Below are positions 43,157 through 52,140 of a DNA stretch of 64,000 nt, in pieces; within the stretch, counting starts at the first letter, position 1; the number at the start of each line of letters is the position of its first letter. The translations under genes and the position numbers were made by a program. Location of the stretch: contig NZ_VUOK01000018.1 in NCBI RefSeq assembly GCF_009806555.1, forward strand, positions 186,001 to 250,000. The letters run 5' to 3'. The stretch is from Methylobacterium sp. 2A (GTDB lineage Bacteria > Pseudomonadota > Alphaproteobacteria > Rhizobiales > Beijerinckiaceae). The notes under the pieces were generated by a model, which was not told the origin of the DNA, ran no database searches, and worked only from the letters and a program-made list of their open reading frames with translations.

Positions 43157-44053
43157 CTAGGCGCGCCGGATCGCCCGCGCCAGATCGGCCGCCTGATCCC
43201 GGTCCCGGCAGATCAGCCAGAGATCGTCGTGGCTCGACAGCGCGGCATCGAACAGGTCGATGAACGCGGGTGGCGGCTCCGCGAGATCGGGCCAGTGGAA
43301 CAGACGGAAGCCCAGCGCTTCCAGCACGGGTAGGATCGGCGCGAGATCCCACAGCATGTTGCTGGTCAATGTCGCGTCGAGGCGGCCGGTCGCCAGAAGG
43401 GCGGCGTCGGAGATCGCGCCGCCCTCGCTCCAGGGAAACCAGCCGCGCCCATAATCCAGGGTGTAGCGCTGCGCCGAGACGGCGAGCCAGCCGACATGCC
43501 CGGTGCGTGTGGCGGGCCGCTCCAGGGGCCGCAGCGCCTCGGTCGGGCGTCCGCCCCGGGTCGGTGCCCAAAGGGCCTGGCCCTCGCAGGCCGCCAGCAG
43601 GAGGCCGCGCGCCGCCTCCGGCGGATCGATCCGGGCGGGACCGGCGCGGTCCTCGGCCCAGACCGGCAGGTTCATCACGCCGATGCGCGGCCAGCCTGCG
43701 CGGCAGGCCGCCACCATCACGCCCCAGCCCGTCAGGCCGCCCGCGAAGGGGCGGGTCCCGTCGATCGGGTCGGCCACGAAGGTCCAGGCATCCCGGGCGA
43801 GCATCGCCGAGGCGGCCGCGTGGCCGAGATCGCCGGCCGTCTCCTCCTCGATCAGGTCCGGGCCGAGTCGATCGTGCAGCAGGCGGCTGACGGCGAGGTC
43901 GGCCTCCGTGAGGGCCTGGCCCAGATCCGGGCCCTTGTTGGTCATGTCGAGCCCGGCCGCGCGCATGCGCAGGGCGATGGGTGCCGCCTCCTCGACGAAG
44001 GCCAGCATCCGGGCGAGGACAGCCTGCGCGGAGGCATCGGACGGAACGGTCAT
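43157..44053 (-). CDS. Inositol monophosphatase family protein (histidinol-phosphatase-like)
   Basis: A 298-residue phosphatase of the FIG fold: LTEADLAVSRLL, the metal site EEETAGD, the DPIDGTRPFAGGLTGWGVMVA signature (in parts) and WDLAPILPVLEALG near the C-terminus. It is close to HisN-type histidinol phosphatases, but inositol or nucleotide substrates cannot be excluded. The start overlaps the stop of the Nudix gene by ATGA. Confidence 0.85.
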   Translation of the reverse strand: MTVPSDASAQAVLARMLAFVEEAAPIALRMRAAGLDMTNKGPDLGQALTEADLAVSRLLHDRLGPDLIEEETAGDLGHAAASAMLARDAWTFVADPIDGTRPFAGGLTGWGVMVAACRAGWPRIGVMNLPVWAEDRAGPARIDPPEAARGLLLAACEGQALWAPTRGGRPTEALRPLERPATRTGHVGWLAVSAQRYTLDYGRGWFPWSEGGAISDAALLATGRLDATLTSNMLWDLAPILPVLEALGFRLFHWPDLAEPPPAFIDLFDAALSSHDDLWLICRDRDQAADLARAIRRA

Positions 44054-44625
44054 GCGGCGAACAGCGCGGGGTGACGGAGCATCAGGGCCTGGACGAGCAC
44101 GAGCGTCTTGAGGTCGGGAAGCCGGCCCGAACGGGCGGCGTCGGACAGCTCCGCGAGGGGAACTTCCACGGGCAGCACCTGCTCGCCCTCCGCGTGCAGC
44201 CCGCCGCCGGGACCGACCTTGTCGGCCTGCCCGTAGGGCGCGAGGTAGAGCCAGAGGCGCTCCGAGGAGACGCTCGGCATGCTGTAGGCATGTGCCACGC
44301 GTTCCAGCTGCCGCAGGTGCACGCCCGCCTCCTCCATGGCTTCCCGGATCGCGGTCGCCTCCGGCTCGCCGCCGTCGAGGCCGCCCGCCGGTGCCTCGTC
44401 CAGGTCGGCCGGCTCGCCCCAGAAGGCCGGGCCAACCCGGGCCTGCCGGACGAGCAGCGCCACGCGCCGCTCGGGGTCGTAGGGCAGGACGCAGGCCGCC
44501 TCGCCGTGATCCTCCAGCGCCCTCGGCACCGTGCTGCCGTCGGGCAGGGTCAGCGTGGCGATCCCGAAGGTGTTCCACCCGCGGTGGATCACCCGGAGGG
44601 GCAAAGCGGCCGGCGTCTCGCTCAT
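44050..44625 (-). CDS. Nudix hydrolase
   Basis: A 191-residue protein of the ADP-ribose/ADP-sugar pyrophosphatase type. The Nudix box reads GGLDGGEPEATAIREAMEEAG, one residue shorter between the first Glu and REAMEE than the standard pattern. A proline-rich region and the AYSMPSVSSERLWLYLA segment fit the NudF/NudK group. Translationally coupled to the phosphatase gene; preceded by the GST gene by nine bases. Confidence 0.85.
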   Translation of the reverse strand: MSETPAALPLRVIHRGWNTFGIATLTLPDGSTVPRALEDHGEAACVLPYDPERRVALLVRQARVGPAFWGEPADLDEAPAGGLDGGEPEATAIREAMEEAGVHLRQLERVAHAYSMPSVSSERLWLYLAPYGQADKVGPGGGLHAEGEQVLPVEVPLAELSDAARSGRLPDLKTLVLVQALMLRHPALFAA

Positions 44626-44634
44626 CGGGGCGGG

Positions 44635-45342
44635 TCAGCGCTTGGTGTTGGCGGCCGTCTGGCCGAACATCACCTTCTTGGCGTCCTCGCTCATGGTCTT
44701 GCCGAAATCGGGATTGATCTCCGGCGCGCGGGCATAGGCCGCCTTGGTGGCGGGCCGCTCGGCGATGGCCGAGAACCAGCGCTTGAGGTTCGGGTGCTCG
44801 TCGAGGTTCTGGCCCTGCTTCTCCCACGGCACGATCCAGGGATAGCAGGCCATGTCGGCGATGGAGTATTCGGGCCCGGCGACGAACGCACGGTCGGCCA
44901 AGCGCCGGTCGAGCACGCCGTAGAGCCGGTTGGTCTCGTTGACGTAGCGCTTGATCGCGTAGTCGATCTTCTCGGGCGCGTATTGCGAGAAATGGTGGTT
45001 CTGGCCGAGCATGGGCCCGAGGCCGCCCATCTGCCAGAACAGCCATTGCAGCACCTCGGCCCGGCCGCGCAGATCGGCCGGGATGAAGCGCCCGGTCTTC
45101 TCGGCGAGGTAGAGCAGGATCGCGCCCGATTCGAACAGCGAGACCGGGGCACCCCCACCGACCGGCTCGTCGTCGATGATCGCCGGCATGCGGTTATTGG
45201 GGGCGATCTTCAGAAAATCCGGGTTGAATTGCTCGCCTTTTCCAATATTGACCGCGCTGATTTTGTACGGCAGGCCTGCTTCTTCGAGGAACATCGTGAT
45301 CTTGTGGCCGTTCGGTGTCGGCCAGTAGTAGAGATCGATCAT
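44635..45342 (-). CDS. Glutathione S-transferase family, YfcG/YghU-type disulfide-bond oxidoreductase
   Basis: A 235-residue protein with thioredoxin-like domain beginning MIDLYYWPTPNGHKITMFLEE, the WPTPNGHK motif of the Nu-class (YfcG/YghU) enzymes, APNNRMPAI and the SLFESGAILLYLAEKTG glutathione site. The C-terminal helical domain is complete. These enzymes reduce disulfides or peroxides with glutathione. It is the first gene of the group gst - nudix - phosphatase. Confidence 0.92.
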   Translation of the reverse strand: MIDLYYWPTPNGHKITMFLEEAGLPYKISAVNIGKGEQFNPDFLKIAPNNRMPAIIDDEPVGGGAPVSLFESGAILLYLAEKTGRFIPADLRGRAEVLQWLFWQMGGLGPMLGQNHHFSQYAPEKIDYAIKRYVNETNRLYGVLDRRLADRAFVAGPEYSIADMACYPWIVPWEKQGQNLDEHPNLKRWFSAIAERPATKAAYARAPEINPDFGKTMSEDAKKVMFGQTAANTKR

Positions 45343-45523
45343 CGGCTTATGTCCCGCTAAACCCCCGGCGGACGGGAAGTGGGCCTGCCGGGTGCTCCGG
45401 TCAAGCATGTGCGTACGGCCATCGAGCTGTCGTTGATCCTCCAGACAGCCCCCTCGTCCTGCGGGCCGTCGCGCAGAGGAGGCCTCGAAGGATGGCGACC
45501 GGATTCGCGCATCGCGTTCGGGA

Positions 45524-46015
45524 TCAGCCTATGGTTGCCAAGAGGGGCGGGCCGGACATCCCCCACGCATCTGCCTCCCGGCAGAGGAGGAGGGCGATTC
45601 GCACAAACGTCCTGTCTCCTCTCCAGAGGGACATGTGGACATCGTCCCAGTTGAACAGGAACTTCCGGCCACGGTTCAGCACCTCGTAGAGGAGGGTGCC
45701 GCTGCCGCGCGCGAAATCCTTGGGCCGCAGGATGAACAGATCGGTGCGGTATTCGACAAAGCCGCGGGCGTTGCGGGGCGCCAGGGCAATATCGGCGATG
45801 CCGGCATTGGCTGAATCGGTCGGGTCGATCTCGCCGCGAGCCGTTCCGATCACCCGCTCGTAGGGGACGGCCTGCCCGAAGGCTGCGCCATCCGCGAACG
45901 GCTCGACCGCGGTGATGTCGATGCCGACGATCCGGGCCGAGGCGGGTGCCATGAGCGGAGGGGCCAGCGCCAGGGCGCCGATACAGGCCTGCAGGCGCAC
46001 GGCGCGGGCACGCAT
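45524..46015 (-). pseudogene. N-terminal fragment of an alpha/beta-hydrolase-domain (Abhydrolase_10-like) protein
   Basis: 163 residues with a signal peptide (MRARAVRLQACIGALAL, end near PASA) and the recognisable start of the large secreted family: VPYERVIGTARGEIDP, LAPRNARGFVEYRTDLFILRP and LLYEVLNRGRK. Full members run to several hundred residues with a nucleophile-elbow region; here the frame diverges after NWDD and stops. The 180 bases beyond (45343-45523) show no continuation, so the 3' part is lost. A start at 46066 is also in frame. Confidence 0.6.
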
Positions 46016-46323
46016 TCCCGACCTCCACGATCTTGTGGCCCCGGCAGACGCGGCGCCCTTGTTCACGACATGATAGGGGCCGGCCTTCCGTGCCGGCAGA
46101 ATTCGGTCGACCCACCTCTCACGTCGGCGTCAGATGTCAGGCCGACGATGGGGCCGCGGAATGCCGTTGCATTCATTCGAGGACGTACGCGCCAGCCTTG
46201 CGTTTTGGCGACCGATCTCCGAAAACGCCCCCCGTCCGGGAAGCTAGGCTTGGCCGGGGCATCCGGCCGTCCGTCGGAGCCCGGCCGGTGCGGCATTCCG
46301 ATCCCGTTCGAGGACAGGGTTCG

Positions 46324-46977
46324 ATGATCGATTACGCGCAGGCGCGGCGGATGATGGTCGACTGCCAGTTGCGGACCTTCGACGTCAACGACATCGCGGT
46401 GCTCGACGCGTTCGACGACGTGCCGCGCGAGACCTTCGTGCCCCAGGGGCGCGAGCCCTTCGCGTATATCGATCAGACCCTGCATATCGACGAGGCCGGC
46501 GGCGGGACCCGCTGCATGCCGGCGCCGATGGTGCTGGCCCGGATGATCCAGGCCCTGAAGATCCGCCCGGGCGTAGCCGCCCTCGATGTCGCCACCGGCT
46601 ACGGCTACGCGGCGGCGGTCATGGCGCATCTCGGCGCGCAGGTGACGGCGCTCGAATCGGTTTCGAGCCTCGCCGCCGAGGCGCGCAGGCGGCTCGGCCC
46701 CACGGTGCAGGTGATCGAGGGGCCGATCGAGGCGGGTGCGCCGAAGCAAGCGCCCTTCGACGCGATCCTGATCAACGGCCGCATCGAGGTCCGGCCGCAA
46801 ACGCTGCTGGAGCAGCTCAAGGACGACGGCCGCCTCGTCTGCGTGATGGGACCTCATCGCAACGCCAAGGTGACGCTGTTCGTGCGCGCCGGCGACGCCT
46901 TCGGGGCACGGCCGCTGTTCGACGCGTCGCTGCCCGGGCTCGAGGCCTTCCAGGAGGAAGCCGGGTTCGCGTTCTGA
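46324..46977 (+). CDS. Protein-L-isoaspartate O-methyltransferase family protein
   Basis: A 217-residue SAM-dependent methyltransferase that would repair isoaspartyl residues. MIDYAQARRMMVDCQLRTFDVND at the start, the ETFVP motif, and SAM motif I ALDVATGYGYAAAVMA. Alphaproteobacterial members like this lack some catalytic-loop residues of E. coli Pcm, so activity is likely but not certain. ATG 46324 is chosen by homology; it is an isolated plus-strand gene. Confidence 0.85.
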   Translation: MIDYAQARRMMVDCQLRTFDVNDIAVLDAFDDVPRETFVPQGREPFAYIDQTLHIDEAGGGTRCMPAPMVLARMIQALKIRPGVAALDVATGYGYAAAVMAHLGAQVTALESVSSLAAEARRRLGPTVQVIEGPIEAGAPKQAPFDAILINGRIEVRPQTLLEQLKDDGRLVCVMGPHRNAKVTLFVRAGDAFGARPLFDASLPGLEAFQEEAGFAF

Positions 46978-46993
46978 ACGTTCGATCCGAGCT

Positions 46994-48472
46994 TCAGCCC
47001 AGCCGGTAATCCGCCATCCGCGCCCGCCGGGCGCTCCGGCGATAGGCCATCACGGAATCCGGCCAGAGGGTCGCGTTGCGGCCCTGCGCGTCGAGGTACC
47101 AGCTCCGGCAGCCGCCGGCCTGCCAGATGCTGTCTGAGAGCCGGGCGCGGATCCGGTCGAGGAAGCGCGCCTGCGCCTCCGGGCGGACCTCGATGGCGCG
47201 GGTGCCCCGCCGCAGGGCCTTCAGGCAATCCAGCACGTGCTGCACCTGGATCTCGATCATCGCCACGACCGAGTTGTGCCCGAGCCCCGTATTCGGCCCG
47301 AGCAGCATGAAGTAGTTCGGGAAGCCCGCGACCGTGATGCCCTGGTAGGCGCCCATGCCGTCGGCCCAGGCCTCCTTCAGGCGCAGACCGCCGCGGCCGA
47401 CGAGGTCCATCCGCGTGAAGGTCGCGGTGACGTCGAATCCGGTGGCGTAGACGATGACGTCGAGATCGTGCGCCCGGCCATCCTCGGTGACCGCGCCGGC
47501 CTCGGTGATCCGCGCGATGCGGCCGGTTTCCAGCGTCACGTTCGGGCGCTGAAGGGCGGGGTAATAGTCGTCCGAGATCAGCACGCGCTTGCAGCCGAGC
47601 CGGTAGCTTGGCGTCAGCTTCGCCCGCAGGTCCTTGTCGCGCACCGCCTTGGCGAGGTGGCGCCGCGCCAGACCCTCCGCCTGAACAGTCAGCTTCGAGA
47701 CCTTGGTGAAGCCCAGGAGGGCGCGCACCTCGTGCAGCCAGAACAGCCGAGCCCGTTCAAGCCGGCGAGCGAGCGGGAGGCGCCGGTAGCGGTCCCTGGC
47801 GCGCTCCGCGATGGCATGATCGTTCTTGGGCATGATCCAGGGTGGCGTGCGCTGGAACAGGGTGAGATGGCCGGCGATCTTGGCAAGTTCCGGCACAACC
47901 TGGATCGCGCTCGCCCCCGTGCCGATCACGCCAATGCGCTTGCCGGCGAGGTTCACGGAGTGGTCCCAGGCGGCCGTGTGGAAGGCCGGACCCGCGAAGC
48001 TGTCGCGGCCCGGAATGGCGGGATAGGCCGGATGGTGAAGGCCGCCCATGCCGGAGACGATCGCCCGCGCGGTGATCGGCCCGCGGTCGGTCTCCACGTG
48101 CCAGAGCGCGGCCGCCTCGTCCCAGGTCGCGCCCTGGAAGGTCGTGCCGAGCTGGATGAGGGGCGTCAGATTGTGGCGCTCGGCGGTCTCGCGCAGATAG
48201 GCCAGGATCTCGGCCTGCGGCGCATACATCCGGCTCCAATCCGCCTTGGGAGCGAAGGAGAGGGAGTAGAGGTGGGAGGGGATGTCGCAGGCCGCCCCCG
48301 GATAGGTGTTGTCGTACCACGTGCCGCCGATGCTGCCGGACTTCTCGATCACGCGCAGCGGCCCGATCCCGGCCTGCCTGCAGCGGATCGCCATGGCGAG
48401 CCCGGAGAAGCCGGCGCCGACGATCAGGACCGCCAGCGGCTCCGGTCCGGTGTCGCGCGGAATGTCGGTCAT
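46994..48472 (-). CDS. Flavin-containing monooxygenase (Baeyer-Villiger type)
   Basis: A 492-residue FAD/NADPH enzyme. FAD motif VLIVGAGFSGLAMAIRC (GxGxxG), the GGTWYDNTYPGAACD segment typical of BVMOs, the fingerprint FAGPAFHTAAWD (F-x-G-x-x-x-H-x-x-x-W) and the NADPH motif GVIGTGASAIQ. It probably inserts oxygen into ketones or oxidises heteroatoms. The start overlaps the esterase stop by ATGA: BVMO and esterase often act in sequence (ketone to ester to alcohol plus acid). Confidence 0.92.
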   Translation of the reverse strand: MTDIPRDTGPEPLAVLIVGAGFSGLAMAIRCRQAGIGPLRVIEKSGSIGGTWYDNTYPGAACDIPSHLYSLSFAPKADWSRMYAPQAEILAYLRETAERHNLTPLIQLGTTFQGATWDEAAALWHVETDRGPITARAIVSGMGGLHHPAYPAIPGRDSFAGPAFHTAAWDHSVNLAGKRIGVIGTGASAIQVVPELAKIAGHLTLFQRTPPWIMPKNDHAIAERARDRYRRLPLARRLERARLFWLHEVRALLGFTKVSKLTVQAEGLARRHLAKAVRDKDLRAKLTPSYRLGCKRVLISDDYYPALQRPNVTLETGRIARITEAGAVTEDGRAHDLDVIVYATGFDVTATFTRMDLVGRGGLRLKEAWADGMGAYQGITVAGFPNYFMLLGPNTGLGHNSVVAMIEIQVQHVLDCLKALRRGTRAIEVRPEAQARFLDRIRARLSDSIWQAGGCRSWYLDAQGRNATLWPDSVMAYRRSARRARMADYRLG

Positions 48473-49377
48473 CGCTTCGGGCTCCCGGAAGAGGCGTCGG
48501 GCTGCGGCGCGTGGGCCTTGAGGAAGGCGGCGGCCTCGTCCAGGGAGGCGCGCGCCTCCGGCAGCATACCGGCGGCGAATTGCCAGGCGTGGGAGACGAC
48601 CGGAAAGACCTTCAGCTCCGTCGCGACGCCGGCTGCCCGGGCCCGCTCCGCCATGCGCACGGAATCGTCGCGCAGCACCTCCCGGCCGCCCACGTGGAAC
48701 AGCAGCGGCGGGAAGCCGGTCGGGTCGCCGTTGATCGGTGAGATGCGCGGGTCGGCCGGGTCGGCAGTCCCGAGATACATCGTCCGGATCGTCGCCAGCG
48801 CCTTCGGGTCGAACATGGCGTCATGCCACGCATTCGTGACGCGCGAGCCCCCTTCGGAGACGAAGTCGGTGGCCGGGGAGAACAGGGCGGCGGCCCAGGG
48901 CATCGGCAGGTTCCGCGACCGGGCCTCGCTCATCAGGACGAGGGCGAGGTTGCCGCCGGCGGATTCCCCCGCCACGCAGGCCGCGCCCTCGGCGCTGAAG
49001 GCCCGCCAGACCGCCATGACATCCTCGACGGCGGCCGGGAACGGGTGCTCGGGGGCGAGGCGGTAATCGGGGGCGAAGATCGTGAAGCCGCGATTGGCCA
49101 GGGCGCCGGTGACGGGCCGGTGCGTGCGCGGCGAGCAGGCGATGAAGCCGCCGCCGTGGATGTAGAGCATCCGCCGCCCGGGCCCCGCCTTCGGCCGGAC
49201 CCACTCGCCCCGCACGCCGCCGACGCTGCCGGCCTCGTAGGTCACGCCCTTCGGGTCCGGGAAAGTCGGCGCCTCGAAGATGCGGCGGAAGTCGGCCGCG
49301 CTCCGCGCCCGGGCCAGCGGGCCGCGGACCCGGCTGCGGATCATGTAGGCGCCGATATAGGCACGCAGGCTCGCCAT
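48469..49377 (-). CDS. Alpha/beta hydrolase, hormone-sensitive-lipase family esterase
   Basis: A 302-residue esterase with oxyanion-hole motif HGGGF, nucleophile motif GESAGG, and the acid/base part with VSHAWQF carrying the catalytic His. No signal peptide. ATG 49377 is next to the SDR stop at 49379; a GTG at 49392 is a possible alternative. It is in the operon SDR - esterase - monooxygenase. Confidence 0.92.
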   Translation of the reverse strand: MASLRAYIGAYMIRSRVRGPLARARSAADFRRIFEAPTFPDPKGVTYEAGSVGGVRGEWVRPKAGPGRRMLYIHGGGFIACSPRTHRPVTGALANRGFTIFAPDYRLAPEHPFPAAVEDVMAVWRAFSAEGAACVAGESAGGNLALVLMSEARSRNLPMPWAAALFSPATDFVSEGGSRVTNAWHDAMFDPKALATIRTMYLGTADPADPRISPINGDPTGFPPLLFHVGGREVLRDDSVRMAERARAAGVATELKVFPVVSHAWQFAAGMLPEARASLDEAAAFLKAHAPQPDASSGSPKR

Positions 49378-49378
49378 C

Positions 49379-50230
49379 TCAGAGTTTCCCACCCGACATG
49401 CGCACGATCGTCTTCCAGTAGCCCGCCGGCATCAGACGCTGGATCAGGGCCGCGCTGCGGGCATCCTTGCCGATCACGAGGCGCGGCGCCCGGGTCTCGA
49501 TGGCGCGGATGATCTGCGCCGCAGCCTCCGTGGGGGCGAGCGTCAGGAGCTTGCCGAAGGCCTCGCGGGCCTCCGCATCCTCCACCGCCGCGCGCTTGGC
49601 CGCCTCCGGGTCGCTCGGCGGCCGCCGGCCGCGGGCATTGCGGGAGATGGCGGTGGCGACGCCGCCCGGATGGACCACCGTCACGCCGAGCCCGGTGCCG
49701 GCATATTCATGCCGCAGGGCCTCCGAGAAGCCGCGGACCCCGAACTTGCTGGTGCAGTAGGCGACCTGCCCGGGCGGCGCGATCAGCCCGAACAGGCTCG
49801 ACAGGTTGACGATCTGCGCCGCAGGCCGGGCGCGCAGCATCGGCAGGAAGGCGTGGCACATCCGCACGACCGCGCGCAGGTTGATGTCCATCAGCCACTC
49901 GAAATCGTCGAGATGCGTCTCGTCGAACCGGCCGCCGAGCGCCACGCCGGCATTGTTGATCAGGATGTCGACATGGCCGAAGCGCTCCGTCGCCCAACCC
50001 GGCAGTGCGCGGATCGCCTCCGCGTCCACGAGATCGACGACCCGGGTCTCGACCGCCGCGCCGTGCTCGCGGATCCGCCGGGCGATCGTCCCCAGGCCTT
50101 CCGAATCGCGGTCCACCAGCAGCAGGCTACATCCCTTGGCGGCGAGCGCCGTCGCCAGGGCAGCCCCGATGCCACTCGCGGCACCGGTGATGAGCGCGAC
50201 CGTTCCCGCGAGCTGAAACCTCTGAGCCAA
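49379..50230 (-). CDS. Short-chain dehydrogenase/reductase
   Basis: A 283-residue SDR: TGAASGIG cofactor motif, NNAG, catalytic Ser in LSSLFG and YCTSK. It probably oxidises an alcohol to the ketone used by the adjacent monooxygenase. No ATG is found near the N-terminus; TTG at 50230 with a GGGAGG site seven bases upstream is the most credible start (LAQRFQLAGTVALITG). First gene of the group SDR - esterase - BVMO. Confidence 0.88.
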   Translation of the reverse strand: MAQRFQLAGTVALITGAASGIGAALATALAAKGCSLLLVDRDSEGLGTIARRIREHGAAVETRVVDLVDAEAIRALPGWATERFGHVDILINNAGVALGGRFDETHLDDFEWLMDINLRAVVRMCHAFLPMLRARPAAQIVNLSSLFGLIAPPGQVAYCTSKFGVRGFSEALRHEYAGTGLGVTVVHPGGVATAISRNARGRRPPSDPEAAKRAAVEDAEAREAFGKLLTLAPTEAAAQIIRAIETRAPRLVIGKDARSAALIQRLMPAGYWKTIVRMSGGKL

Positions 50231-50485
50231 GCTGCGCCTCCCGTTTCGCCGGTTGGTCCGGGCGTTGACCGAGGGATAGGGCCGGCTCGCGGGATTGTCT
50301 AGGGTGAACACCCTAGACGAGGCGATGGCCGGCGGGACGGCACCGCGCGACGGAGGCCGGGCTCGATCGCGGTTTCGTGCCTCTCCGCGATCCGCTCGCC
50401 CCGCATCTCGCCGCTCCTCAACCGGATCGACAGATTCTGGCCCGAACCTTCCATGGGCGCCGACCGTGCTCATGAGAAGGATCCG

Positions 50486-51733
50486 ATGCTCGACCGCCTG
50501 ACCCATGCCGGCCTCAGCCTCCTGCTGCTGCTCGCCGTCGCGGTGCTGTTCTCCACGAACCGGCGGGCGATCCGCCCGCGGGTCGTGCTCACCGGCTTGG
50601 CGCTTCAGGTGGGCCTCGGCGCGCTGATCCTGTTCCTGCCGGCCGGGCAGGCGGCCCTGAACGCGGCCGCCGCTGTGGTGGTGCGCGTGCTTTCCTACGG
50701 CGATCGCGGCACCGCCTTCCTGTTCGGCGGGCTCGTCGAGCCGAAGATGTTCGAGCTGTTCGGCGGCTCGGGCTTCATCCTGGCGCTGCGGGTGCTGCCG
50801 CAGATCCTCTACGTCTCCGCCCTGATCGGCGTGCTCTACCACCTGGGCGTGATGCAGGCCCTGGCACGGGGCCTCGGCGCGGTGCTGCGGCGGATCCTCG
50901 GCACCTCGCCGATCGAGTCCTTCGCGGCGGTGATCACCATCGCGATCGGCCAGAGCGAGATCGCGGTGGCTTTGCGCCCGTTCCTCGCCCGCCTGACCGG
51001 GGCCGAATTGTTCGCCGTGATGTCGAGCGGGGCCGCCTCCACCGCCGGCTCGATCCTGGCCGGCTACGCGGCGCTCGGCGTCCCGATGACCTACCTGCTC
51101 GCGGCTTCCGCGATGGCGATTCCCGGTGGGCTCCTCTACGCCAAGATGCTGGTGCCCTCCACGGAGCCGACCCGGATCACCACCACCCGGGTCGAGTTCG
51201 GCGAGACCCGGGCGGCCAACGTCATCGAGGCGGCGGCCGACGGCACGCAGAAGGGGCTGGCGGTGGCGGTCTCGGTCGGCGCGATGCTGATCGCCTTCGT
51301 GGGGTTGATCGCGCTGGCGGATGGCCTGTTCGGCACCCTCGGCGGATGGGTGGGCTATCCCGGCGCCTCGTTCGAGGGGGTGCTCGGCTGGGCGCTCAGC
51401 CCGCTCGCGTGGCTCCTCGGCGTCCCCTGGGAGCACGCGACGCTGGCTGGCGGCGCGATCGGCCAGAAGATCGCCTTCAACGAGTTCCTGGCCTACGCCA
51501 ACCTGTCGCCGACCCTGAAGGCCGGGACGCTCGATGCCCGGTCGCAGGCGATCGTCTGCTTCGCCCTGTGTGGCTTCGCGAACTTCGCCTCGATCGCCAT
51601 CCAGCTCGCGAGCTTCGCGAGCCTCGTGCCGGAGCGGCGCTCCGAGGTCGCCCGCTACGGGCTGCGGGCGATCCTGGCGGGGACGCTGTCGAACCTCACG
51701 AGCGCGGCGATCGCGGGGTTGTTCGTGAAATGA
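50486..51733 (+). CDS. Concentrative nucleoside transporter (NupC/CNT family)
   Basis: A 415-residue inner-membrane transporter for nucleosides, probably cation-coupled. Recognisable are GTAFLFGGLVEPK, FAAVITIAIGQSEIAV, the SGAASTAGSILAGY segment and GGAIGQKIAFNEFLAY near the C-terminus. ATG 50486 begins the first helix; the in-frame ATG at 50453 is less likely. It is monocistronic and convergent with the pqqA pair. Confidence 0.9.
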   Translation: MLDRLTHAGLSLLLLLAVAVLFSTNRRAIRPRVVLTGLALQVGLGALILFLPAGQAALNAAAAVVVRVLSYGDRGTAFLFGGLVEPKMFELFGGSGFILALRVLPQILYVSALIGVLYHLGVMQALARGLGAVLRRILGTSPIESFAAVITIAIGQSEIAVALRPFLARLTGAELFAVMSSGAASTAGSILAGYAALGVPMTYLLAASAMAIPGGLLYAKMLVPSTEPTRITTTRVEFGETRAANVIEAAADGTQKGLAVAVSVGAMLIAFVGLIALADGLFGTLGGWVGYPGASFEGVLGWALSPLAWLLGVPWEHATLAGGAIGQKIAFNEFLAYANLSPTLKAGTLDARSQAIVCFALCGFANFASIAIQLASFASLVPERRSEVARYGLRAILAGTLSNLTSAAIAGLFVK

Positions 51734-51821
51734 CTTGGCTGCGGTCGTATTCCGAAGACAGGCCGGCCGTCGTTTCTAAAGAGCCTGCCGTTTGCCGTAC
51801 TGAACGCACAGATCTGCACAC

Positions 51822-51859
51822 CGCGCAAAAGAAAAGCGCCGCTTCGCGAGAAGCGGCGC
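51822..51859 (-). terminator. Intrinsic terminator downstream of the pqqA pair
   Basis: GCGCCGCTTC-TCGC-GAAGCGGCGC on the minus strand (51836-51859), a perfect 10-bp stem with 4-base loop, followed by TTTTCTTTT. It lies 21 bases after the second pqqA stop and shows that the pqqA transcript ends there without reaching other pqq genes. Confidence 0.85.
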
Positions 51860-51880
51860 CCGAACCATCTGATCGAGATC

Positions 51881-51970
51881 TTAGTTGAAGGTGTCGATCT
51901 CGGCGGACTCGTAGCTGGTGACTTCCATGCCGACGCAGATCTCGGACACGATCGGAGCAGTCCAGGCCAT
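51881..51970 (-). CDS. pqqA: PqqA, PQQ precursor peptide (second copy)
   Basis: A 29-residue peptide, MAWTAPIVSEICVGMEVTSY followed by ESAEIDTFN. PqqE cross-links the Glu and Tyr of the conserved E-V-T-S-Y segment (Glu16 and Tyr20) to build pyrroloquinoline quinone, the cofactor of MxaF. It has an AGGAGG ribosome site (reverse complement of cctcct at 51977-51982). It differs from the first copy by three of 90 bases and one residue (Thr4 for Ser4). No pqqB, pqqC, pqqD or pqqE follows. Confidence 0.97.
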   Translation of the reverse strand: MAWTAPIVSEICVGMEVTSYESAEIDTFN

Positions 51971-52050
51971 GTATTCCTCCTCGTAAACTTCAGGTGGTTG
52001 ACGCAAGCGACCACGGTGACCGGAGCGACGACCGCGCCGGCCCGGGCCTC

Positions 52051-52140
52051 TTAGTTGAAGGTGTCGATCTCGGCGGACTCGTAGCTGGTGACTTCCATGC
52101 CGACGCAGATCTCGGACACGATCGGGGCAGACCAAGCCAT
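52051..52140 (-). CDS. pqqA: PqqA, PQQ precursor peptide (first copy)
   Basis: A 29-residue peptide, MAWSAPIVSEICVGMEVTSY followed by ESAEIDTFN, with the same Glu16/Tyr20 pair. A GAGGAG ribosome site precedes the ATG. The promoter candidate at 52169-52198 would give a leader of about 20 bases. The spacer to the second copy is 80 bases; both probably share one transcript ending at the hairpin at 51836. Confidence 0.97.
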   Translation of the reverse strand: MAWSAPIVSEICVGMEVTSYESAEIDTFN

